From Bacillota bacterium (GTDB lineage Bacteria > Bacillota > Clostridia > Acetivibrionales > DSM-1351): 14,318 bases of DNA. Positions 8,356 through 13,647 of this stretch are shown in pieces. A program made the position numbers and the translations under genes. Below the pieces are notes generated by a model. That model worked only from the letters and a program-made list of their open reading frames with translations, ran no database searches and was not told the origin of the DNA. The stretch is from positions 1-14,318 of the forward strand of contig JAEWSZ010000213.1 of NCBI GenBank assembly GCA_023397905.1, read 5' to 3'. Every line of letters starts with the position of its first letter. The first letter of the stretch is position 1.

Positions 8356-8521
8356 AATTCAGCAGTCAGGAATCAGAATAAAGGTAACCCGGATCATGTC
8401 GGGCAATCAGAGAATAAAGGGCTGTCATAAAAGTGTGTTTTTTTAGCACTTTTGTGACAGCTTATTCATTTGTGGCGTACTGATTTCTGAATTCTGGCTC
8501 CTGGCTGCTGACTGCTGAATT
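8356..8521. repeat. Palindromic intergenic element with degenerate heptamer arms and an inner hairpin
   Basis: The element starts on the base after the thrC stop. The left arm (8356-8378), read on the minus strand, is TTCTGAT-TCCTGAC-TGCTGAA. The right arm (8485-8521), on the plus strand, is TTCTGAA, TTCTGGC, TCCTGGC, TGCTGAC, TGCTGAA and TT. The arms are therefore inverted copies built from 7-base units with the form TNCTGNN: three units on the left, five on the right. Between them GCTGTCATAAAAGTG (8421-8435) pairs with CACTTTTGTGACAGC (8447-8461), 15 bp with one wobble, and a flanking GAATAA/TTATTC extends the stem. It may be a non-autonomous mobile or REP-like element. It could also end thrC transcription. 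Confidence 0.7.
8421..8461. terminator. 15-bp stem-loop after thrC, possible terminator or IS-end-derived hairpin
   Basis: The inner stem of the palindromic element has a loop containing T7, but no T tract follows the right arm. It is not a classical intrinsic terminator. Its strength could still stop or process the thrC transcript. The arm sequence GGGCTGTCATAAAAGTG resembles IS terminal repeats as I remember them, which I cannot check here. Confidence 0.35.
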
Positions 8522-8526
8522 TTCAG

Positions 8527-8555
8527 TTGCCAAGTGCATAAAAATGTGCTAATAT
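8527..8555 (+). promoter_or_regulatory. Promoter for the ACT gene (and probably hom)
   Basis: TTGCCA (8527-8532, 5 of 6), a 17-base spacer and TAATAT (8550-8555) with an upstream TGC form an extended -10 promoter. The -35 begins six bases after the heptamer arm ends. The predicted start near 8562 leaves about 40 bases before the ACT start codon. This separates transcription of the ACT/hom stretch from thrC. Confidence 0.55.
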
Positions 8556-8602
8556 TACTCCAAGGAAACACAATTGTACGCATTGGGTGGACAGGAGGAT
8601 GT

Positions 8603-9043
8603 ATGAAACAGGAATCAGTTTTTTTCCTAGTTGATTCAATTATTTTGCCGGAGGTTTTTGCAAAAGTAATAGAAGTGAAAAAAATATTGAGCCTGGGCAG
8701 GGTAAAGACTGTGAATGATGCCGTTAAGGAAGTTGGTATAAGCAGAAGCGCTTTTTATAAATATAAAGACTATGTATTTCCATTTTATGAAACTTCAAGA
8801 GGCAAGGTAATAACGCTTTTTTTTGTGGTGGAAGATTTCTCCGGGATACTGTCAAGCATAATTAACAAGATTGCTGCGGCAAATGCCAACATATTAACTA
8901 TAAATCAGAATATTCCCATAAATGGTCTGGCCGATGTGACTATTTCCATAGAGACCTTTGACATGAAAGAAGACATTCAGAATATGATGAATGAAATCGG
9001 CAGAGTTGAAGGCGTCAGAAGATGTGAAATACTGGCCAGATAA
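8603..9043 (+). CDS. ACT-domain protein, UPF0735 / PheB-type
   Basis: Probable amino-acid-sensing regulator of 146 residues. The ATG at 8603 is preceded by AGGAGG (8593-8598); an in-frame ATG at 8534 lies upstream of the predicted transcript start and has no such site. Residues 36-58 (TVNDAVKEVGISRSAFYKYKDY) look like a small helix-turn-helix. Residues 69-144 form an ACT domain: VITLFFVVEDFSGILSSIIN, then NANILTINQNIPINGLADV and VEGVRRCEIL. Members are often annotated PheB, after a B. subtilis gene once tied to phenylalanine synthesis, but they carry no enzyme domain. Next to hom and thrC it most likely responds to threonine or a related amino acid; this is inferred from context. A repeat region separates it from hom by 272 bases. 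Confidence 0.92.
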   Translation: MKQESVFFLVDSIILPEVFAKVIEVKKILSLGRVKTVNDAVKEVGISRSAFYKYKDYVFPFYETSRGKVITLFFVVEDFSGILSSIINKIAAANANILTINQNIPINGLADVTISIETFDMKEDIQNMMNEIGRVEGVRRCEILAR

Positions 9044-9044
9044 A

Positions 9045-9252
9045 GTGCGGGGGTGGTACACTTTTGAGCGAACATGGACGTCCCCCGCACAGCAAAAAGC
9101 TGTAAGCAGCTTTTTGAAAGTATGCTATACTTTTGAGCGAACATGGATGTCCCCCCCGCGCGGCAAAAAGCCGCAGGCAGCTTTTTGAAGGTGCAGTGGA
9201 CTTTCGTGCAAATCAATGTCCCCCGCGCTGTTTGGTGGACTTTTGTGTAAGT
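9045..9252. repeat. Tandem repeat region of about 70-bp units with conserved hairpins, between the ACT gene and hom
   Basis: Unit 1 (9057-9125, 69 bp) and unit 2 (9126-9196, 71 bp) are alike over their whole length. Both run ACTTTTGAGCGAACATGG, then GTCCCCC, an A5 hairpin and GCAGCTTTTTGAA. Nearly all differences are transitions plus two extra Cs. Unit 3 (9197-9234) is truncated and keeps GGACTTTCGTGC and ATGTCCCCCGCGC. A fourth stub (9236-9252) keeps TGGACTTTTGTGTAA. The short stem ACAGC-AAAAA-GCTGT (9089-9103) becomes GCGGC-AAAAA-GCCGC (9160-9174), with two paired changes. No plausible gene fits here, since the open frames follow the repeats and lack support. Confidence 0.75.
9093..9116. 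terminator. Perfect 10-bp hairpin in repeat unit 1, bidirectional terminator-like
   Basis: CAAAAAGCTG (9093-9102) and CAGCTTTTTG (9107-9116) pair perfectly around TAAG. The A5 and T5 tracts on either side of a GC core are typical of weak bidirectional terminators. Unit 2 (9164-9187) repeats it with one C-A mismatch. It competes with the shorter A5-loop hairpin that overlaps its left arm. It lies 50 bases after the ACT stop. Confidence 0.35.
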
Positions 9253-9315
9253 TTTGATATGTTTACAATTTATATTCAATGTATATTTAACAGATGTTGC
9301 AGGAGGTAACCTGAT

Positions 9316-10566
9316 ATGATTAATGTGGCAATTTTAGGCTATGGAGTAGTAGGCTCGGGGGTTGCAGAGGTTATACGCAGAAACGGGGAGAGTATAAAGC
9401 ACCGGGCAGGAACAGAAATAAGGGTTAAATGGATTCTGGATGTGCGGGATTTTACTGACAGCCCGGATAAGGATGTACTTACGAAAAATGCGGATGACGT
9501 ATTTAATGACGGAAGCGTTGACATAGTTGTGGAAACAATCGGCGGGGCGACTATTGCGGCTCAGTTTACCAGAAGGGCTTTATCTTCAGGTAAAAGTGTG
9601 GTCACCTCCAACAAGGAACTGGTTGCGTCCCAGGGGCCGGAGCTTTTGCAGCTGGCAAAGGACAACGGGGTGAGCTACCTGTTCGAGGCCAGCGTCGGAG
9701 GGGGAATACCCATTATCCGCCCGCTCAACCAATGCCTTGCCGCAAATGAAATACATGGGATTACGGGCATTTTGAACGGAACTACAAATTATATTTTTAC
9801 CCATATGAAAAAGGAAGGGAAGAGCTTTGAGGAAGCATTAAAAGAGGCCCAGCAGAACGGATATGCCGAGCAGAATCCCACAGCGGATGTGGAAGGGCAC
9901 GACGCCTGCAGAAAGCTGGCCATTTTATCCTCCATAGCATATAATGAATTTGTTGATTATTCAAATATATATACCGAAGGCATCACCAAAGTGACCACTG
10001 CCGACATGAAATATGCGGAGGCCATGAATGGGGTAATCAAGCTGATAGCCATCAGCAGAAAGTCGGAGGACAGGATCTTTGCCCGCGTCAGCCCGGCAAT
10101 AGTTTCGAAGGAACACCCCCTGGCCAACGTTGAGGACGTGTTCAACGCTATTGTAGTTAAAGGGGATGCCATAGGGGACGCCATGTTCTACGGCAGAGGT
10201 GCCGGAAAGCTGCCCACAGCCAGCGCTGTGGTTGCGGATGTAATAGATATAGCAAAGCATTCGGAAGCCGGAGCAAACGGCGTATGGATCCGGACCGGCC
10301 GCAATAATGTCCTGCCGATTGAAGAAAGCCCTGCAAAATTTCTGGTAAGGGTCAGGACGGGAAATGTGCCGGAAGTAAAAAAATCCATAGCTTCTATTTT
10401 CGGACAAACCGAATTTGTGGAGCTGAATGCTAAGATTGCGGAAAATGAGCTGGCGTTTATTACGCCTGTTGCGGCGGAGAAGAATACGAGCGCCAAGCTT
10501 TCCGAATTCCTCAGAAACAATCCGTCAACTGAGATAGCAAATAAAATCAGAATTGAGGAAGAATAA
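9316..10566 (+). CDS. hom: Homoserine dehydrogenase
   Basis: NAD(P)-dependent reduction of aspartate semialdehyde to homoserine, the branch point to threonine and methionine. Length 416 matches the three-domain form with a C-terminal ACT domain. Motifs: nucleotide-binding GYGVVGSGV (8-16), TSNKELVA (97-104), EASVGGGIPIIRPL (124-137), the family signature GILNGTTNYIFTHM (151-164), and DVEGHDACRKL (191-201) with likely catalytic Asp196 and Lys200. FYGRGAGKLPTASAVVAD (291-308) also fits. Residues 341-416 (KFLVRVRTGNVPEV onward) form the ACT-like regulatory domain, which in this family often mediates feedback inhibition by threonine. AGGAGG at 9301-9306 sets the start. The 45-base gap to the next gene holds no terminator, so that gene is probably cotranscribed. 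The region upstream is AT-rich with TTTACA near 9262 but no well-spaced -10. Confidence 0.97.
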   Translation: MINVAILGYGVVGSGVAEVIRRNGESIKHRAGTEIRVKWILDVRDFTDSPDKDVLTKNADDVFNDGSVDIVVETIGGATIAAQFTRRALSSGKSVVTSNKELVASQGPELLQLAKDNGVSYLFEASVGGGIPIIRPLNQCLAANEIHGITGILNGTTNYIFTHMKKEGKSFEEALKEAQQNGYAEQNPTADVEGHDACRKLAILSSIAYNEFVDYSNIYTEGITKVTTADMKYAEAMNGVIKLIAISRKSEDRIFARVSPAIVSKEHPLANVEDVFNAIVVKGDAIGDAMFYGRGAGKLPTASAVVADVIDIAKHSEAGANGVWIRTGRNNVLPIEESPAKFLVRVRTGNVPEVKKSIASIFGQTEFVELNAKIAENELAFITPVAAEKNTSAKLSEFLRNNPSTEIANKIRIEEE

Positions 10567-10611
10567 TTTCCTGTAAATAGACTCGTAATAGAATAGAGGA
10601 TATGGGTAAAA

Positions 10612-11154
10612 ATGAAAATTTCCATAAAAAAGATAGTGTTGACTGCATTAATGATCGCTCTGGTTTTTCTTATAACATATTTGCCTTTTTTGCATATACC
10701 AAGTCCAATTGCACAGGGTTATTTTAACGTAGGCGATGCCGCAATTATGATTACTGCAATACTTCTGGGGAGAAGCTCAGGGTTTATAGCTGGGGCAATT
10801 GGTTCTGCCCTGGCGGATCTGGTTTACGGAGCCTTTTACTTTGCACCCATTACATTTATTGTTAAAGGTGTGGAAGGCCTTGTTATCGGAGCCATAGCAA
10901 ACAAAAAAGGCAAAGGGACCCCGTCTGCCGCAAGAAAGCTGATAGCTTTTGCAGTTGGAGCCCTTGTGATGGTTGCCGGATATTTTATATTTGAAATGAC
11001 CGTAATAAGATTTATTTTTGATAAAACTCTTGCAATAACAGCCATAGCGGCGGAACTTCCCGGGAATCTGATCCAGGGAGCGGTCAGCGTGATACTGGCC
11101 TATGCATTTCATACGGTGCTTAACAGGACCGGAGTTGTCAATAAATTGAATTAA
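10612..11154 (+). CDS. ECF transporter S-component (substrate-binding membrane subunit)
   Basis: Small hydrophobic protein of 180 residues with about six membrane segments: near 8-28, 42-60, 62-80, 85-97, 108-130 and 140-168. The N-terminal helix has small residues spaced as A-x-x-x-A (TALMIALVFL), as S-components use to dock onto EcfT. GYFNVGDAAIMITAILLG (36-53) and the AGAIGSALADLVYG stretch are typical of the ECF_trnsprt family. The energising EcfA/A'/T genes are not in the window, so it probably uses a shared module encoded elsewhere (group II). It starts 45 bases after hom with an AGAGGA site. The substrate cannot be read from sequence; position after hom hints at an amino-acid or cofactor link, but that is weak. 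Its TAA overlaps the stop of the convergent gene. Confidence 0.9.
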   Translation: MKISIKKIVLTALMIALVFLITYLPFLHIPSPIAQGYFNVGDAAIMITAILLGRSSGFIAGAIGSALADLVYGAFYFAPITFIVKGVEGLVIGAIANKKGKGTPSAARKLIAFAVGALVMVAGYFIFEMTVIRFIFDKTLAITAIAAELPGNLIQGAVSVILAYAFHTVLNRTGVVNKLN

Positions 11155-12551
11155 TTCTTGAAAACGTCGGTGTCTATCTCACAGAAATCGGATGTTACGA
11201 GCCTGACGGCGTATTCCTTGTACTGCGAAAGATATTTTTTATCTATGGCGACTATTTGTATTCCTGCCCGGGAGGGGGTTCCCTCCAGCAGGATATTGTC
11301 CTCAAATGTGCCCGCTTTGTTTACCGAAAAATTATTTACAAGCAGCCCAATCTGATCTCCGCCAATGGCAGGGTATTTATCAAAAAAGCCAAGTTCTCCG
11401 CACAGGTCGGCTGCAACATCATTGTCGGGCGGCATGACAAATAGCTTTTTCATATTCAGGTACATTTTTCTCGGAATATAGCACCACTCCCTGTCATAAT
11501 ATTCTTTCCACTGGGGGTGGAATACGGGGCGGACGTATTTCCTGTTGTCATAAGCCACGGAATACTTGATCATATCCAGGTTATTCAGGGCTTCCTCTAT
11601 ATCGATATTGATGTTGAGGACATTGGAGGTCTGGTAGCTCCCGCTGTATTGAAAATATATGGGCTTGGAGGAGTCGGATATATAGTGGGACAGCTCCTGT
11701 CTGAGGAGGAGGTTTTGCCTGCTGATATCGGCGGTGGACATGCCGTTTTCAATATAGGATTCTTCAACCGTTCCGGAACTTTCTCTCTCGTTGTATTCCC
11801 TGGAAAACAGGATGTTCTGGTAATCCAGCTCATAGCCCTTGGGTGTACATAAATGTATTGTGATATTTTCTTTCTGGTTTATTTGAGCGGCCATATCTCC
11901 GGCTTTTATTGAAATTACCTGCACGCCCTTTTTGGTGGGCTTGCCTGTGATGGCTATATGGTTACCCAATTGTATTACATTTTCAGGATCAAAATTATAT
12001 ATGAGAAAATTGAAGTAATTCTGATTGTCTATGGCTATATTCGGGTAGAAACCCAGTTCCCCGTCAGTATCAAAGATTTTCCCGGCGCTGCCCAGATATG
12101 TAAAGAGGGTATGCCTGGCGGAGACAACCTTTTGAGGCAGGTAAAGCCAACCCTGATAGTAAGCCTGTTTCCACTGGCTTGAATAAATAGGCCTTAAATA
12201 ATCTTCATCCGTATAGACAAATAAATATGCGAGATTTTTGCCTTTTGCGATTATGTCGGACGGTGTAACGGCAGCGGTATTTGAGGCAAGTCCGGTGTTT
12301 ACTATGCTTCTGTCGCCGTTTTCATAGAGAATATTATTCTGGGCCGGAAGAATGCTGGAAAGCAGGTCTTTCAGCTGGTAATTTTCGGTCTCGGGAGTCA
12401 GGATGACAGCGCTGGTACTTGAATTGCCCATACCGCCGGTCTTGGGGAAATCCAGACTCACTATAAGAAAAGCCGAGAACAATATAAATATTATGGCGGC
12501 CGCACATAAGATCAATTTTTGTCTATTTGTAATAATTACTAAACTGTTCAT
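11151..12551 (-). CDS. Secreted or membrane-anchored protein of unknown function with an internal duplication
   Basis: 466 residues; the ATG at 12551 follows GGAGG on the minus strand with eight bases between. Residues 11-32 are an uncleaved or cleaved signal-anchor (KLILCAAAIIFILFSAFLIV), then a Ser/Thr/Gly linker, so the bulk is outside the cell. I recognise no family. Two copies of a roughly 140-residue domain are visible, 108-249 and 329-464. Shared landmarks are Y-(L/V)RP(I/V)-x4-QWK-x2-YY-x3-W-x-Y(I/L)P-(Q/R)K, then GELGF(Y/F), an (L/I)-x-NF strand and G-x-P-(T/S)-(K/R)-x-G-(I/V)Q(I/V). Conserved Trp, Tyr and Gly suggest a beta-rich repeat domain. It converges on the S-component gene and is divergent from the YerC-like gene. 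A sporulation or envelope role is possible but not shown. Confidence 0.85.
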   Translation of the reverse strand: MNSLVIITNRQKLILCAAAIIFILFSAFLIVSLDFPKTGGMGNSSTSAVILTPETENYQLKDLLSSILPAQNNILYENGDRSIVNTGLASNTAAVTPSDIIAKGKNLAYLFVYTDEDYLRPIYSSQWKQAYYQGWLYLPQKVVSARHTLFTYLGSAGKIFDTDGELGFYPNIAIDNQNYFNFLIYNFDPENVIQLGNHIAITGKPTKKGVQVISIKAGDMAAQINQKENITIHLCTPKGYELDYQNILFSREYNERESSGTVEESYIENGMSTADISRQNLLLRQELSHYISDSSKPIYFQYSGSYQTSNVLNINIDIEEALNNLDMIKYSVAYDNRKYVRPVFHPQWKEYYDREWCYIPRKMYLNMKKLFVMPPDNDVAADLCGELGFFDKYPAIGGDQIGLLVNNFSVNKAGTFEDNILLEGTPSRAGIQIVAIDKKYLSQYKEYAVRLVTSDFCEIDTDVFKN

Positions 12552-12607
12552 GTAAAATCCTCCATTCCTTCAAAAAACTGAAAATTTGTGAAGGGGTTCT
12601 GATATGC

Positions 12608-12630
12608 CCGGGCTCTTGATTTATGCCCGG
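12608..12630. repeat. GC-rich inverted repeat in the divergent intergenic region
   Basis: CCGGGC (12608-12613) and GCCCGG (12625-12630) form a 6-bp stem with an 11-base loop; ATGCCCGG also occurs twice directly (12604-12611, 12623-12630). It lies 53-80 bases upstream of the minus-strand gene at 12551, probably in its leader or promoter region. It stands out against AT-rich surroundings. Function unknown. Confidence 0.4.
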
Positions 12631-12716
12631 CGATATACTACTGGCGTTATGATATATTTGTATTCATAAATTTAAAAAGATAGAATTGAAAAAAACATAC
12701 GGTGTGTTCGACGACC

Positions 12717-12745
12717 TTGACTGATTTCCAAAAAGCTGTTATTGT
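12717..12745 (+). promoter_or_regulatory. Candidate promoter for the YerC-like gene
   Basis: TTGACT (12717-12722) and TATTGT (12740-12745) are 17 bases apart, the same hexamers and spacing as upstream of folC. The start of transcription would fall near 12752, inside a palindrome. Confidence 0.48.
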
Positions 12746-12770
12746 ATCACTATAAGATACTGTGTTAACA
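12738..12770. promoter_or_regulatory. Operator-like palindrome over the YerC-like promoter start site
   Basis: GTATC (12744-12748) and GATAC (12756-12760) flank ACTATAA, and an outer TGTTA (12738-12742) matches TAACA (12766-12770). The dyad covers the -10 and the predicted start. A TrpR-family product encoded just downstream would make this a natural autoregulatory site; that is inference. Confidence 0.4.
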
Positions 12771-12806
12771 TATTAAATTTGTTTTTCTGTTAGGAGTTTT
12801 TTAAAT

Positions 12807-13103
12807 ATGAATTCCAAGTTGAGAGATGAACATACCGATGGCCTTTTTGATGCTATTCTGCTTTTAAAGAATAGGGAAGAGTGCTATAATTTTTTTGAGG
12901 ATCTCTGCACTATTGCGGAGATCAAAGCTTTGGCCCAAAGGCTGGAAGTTGCAAAAATGCTCAGGGAAAAGAAAACATATACGGATATATGTGATGAAAC
13001 GGGAGCCAGCACGGCAACTATCAGCAGAGTCAACAGATGCCTTGTTTACGGTGCGGACGGATATAATCTGGTTCTCGACAGATTGCAGGAGAAGGACAGG
13101 TAA
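12807..13103 (+). CDS. YerC/YecD family TrpR-related DNA-binding protein
   Basis: 98-residue transcription regulator of the Trp-repressor superfamily. After an N-terminal helix it shows the family core: LTxxE-like FEDLCTIAEIKALAQRLEVAKML (30-52), then a helix-turn-helix YTDICDETGASTATISRVNRCL (58-79) ending with the typical VNRCLVYGADGY. TAGGAG (12791-12796 region) precedes the ATG. The ligand is unknown; YerC proteins are not shown to bind tryptophan as TrpR does. A short membrane-protein gene starts five bases after its stop, indicating one transcript. The palindrome over its promoter suggests autoregulation. Confidence 0.93.
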   Translation: MNSKLRDEHTDGLFDAILLLKNREECYNFFEDLCTIAEIKALAQRLEVAKMLREKKTYTDICDETGASTATISRVNRCLVYGADGYNLVLDRLQEKDR

Positions 13104-13108
13104 CATAG

Positions 13109-13507
13109 ATGTTGAAGAGATTTTTTTTAAGCATAATAATATTATCTGCTTTGGCCTCCGAAGGCGGGGTCTATTTTTCTGCGGGCATATTTGACTGCTA
13201 CCTGGTAAATCTGGCTCAGCTTGACATTATGCAGGATGGCGGCAGTTTGGTTTCGGGGCTGGCCGCTCAGAAGATGGCGGAAAGAAAGGGCACGCCTGCT
13301 GCATTTTACAGGAATATTTCCCAGAACGCCATCGAAGGGAAAGATTCCAAACCGCATAACGGTTTTGGAAATCAGGCCGTTTTTGTGTTGCCGTTTATTC
13401 TGGCTTTTATTGTTGTTTCCTATTTATATTTAAGTAACAAAATATCTTTCAATGCAGGACGCACACTGCTCAGTCTCACAGATTCTTCACCTCCGGCTTT
13501 TTGTTAA
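13109..13507 (+). CDS. Small membrane protein of unknown function
   Basis: 132 residues with no family that I recognise. A signal-like hydrophobic N-terminus (1-27, LKRFFLSIIILSALA) is followed by a polar middle (about 35-88) and a second membrane segment (90-108, AVFVLPFILAFIVVSYLYL), then a short Ser/Pro-rich tail. The ATG is five bases after the YerC-like stop; GGAGAAGGACAGG just upstream, inside the preceding gene, could serve for coupled translation. The start context is only moderate. The frame is open, the hydrophobic pattern is coherent and the position is operonic, so I think it is real. No link to the neighbouring secA can be shown. Confidence 0.65.
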   Translation: MLKRFFLSIIILSALASEGGVYFSAGIFDCYLVNLAQLDIMQDGGSLVSGLAAQKMAERKGTPAAFYRNISQNAIEGKDSKPHNGFGNQAVFVLPFILAFIVVSYLYLSNKISFNAGRTLLSLTDSSPPAFC

Positions 13508-13511
13508 TCAT

Positions 13512-13549
13512 AAAGTCAATTACGGTTGAACCCTTTAGCAATTGACTTT
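13512..13549. repeat. 10-bp inverted repeat upstream of secA
   Basis: AAAGTCAATT (13512-13521) and AATTGACTTT (13540-13549) are perfect inverted copies with an 18-base loop. They begin four bases after the stop of the preceding gene, and no T tract follows on the plus strand. This may be an operator, or a processing or termination structure. It is 99 bases before the secA start. Confidence 0.5.
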
Positions 13550-13559
13550 CAGTACGGCG

Positions 13560-13580
13560 CCTTATAACATAAGGTTTTCT
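13560..13580 (+). terminator. Short terminator-like hairpin before secA
   Basis: CCTTAT (13560-13565) and ATAAGG (13569-13574) pair around AAC and are followed by TTTTCT. The stem is only six pairs with two G-C pairs at its base, so it would be a weak terminator for the YerC operon. No clear sigma-A promoter for secA is visible between it and the start codon. Confidence 0.35.
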
Positions 13581-13647
13581 TGGCATGTTACTGCCACAGC
13601 TTATTTCAGCATATAACAAAATATTTTGTGAATGGAGAGTCGTTAAA

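Noticed and set aside
8356..8521. Complete insertion sequence
   Set aside because: The 166 bases contain no transposase reading frame; only inverted arms are present.
9049..9086. GGGTGGTAC followed later by CGTCCCCC, recalling the T-box antiterminator of amino-acid genes, upstream of hom
   Set aside because: There is no stem I or specifier loop because the ACT gene ends at 9043, the conserved CGCG after GGTAC is missing, and the downstream part recurs in other repeat units without the GGGTGG.
9045..9252. CRISPR array
   Set aside because: Only two full units exist, they abut without spacers, and no cas genes are nearby.
8977..9279. Open frames on both strands through the repeat region after the ACT gene
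   Set aside because: Their sequences simply follow the tandem repeat, overlap the ACT gene and lack start signals.
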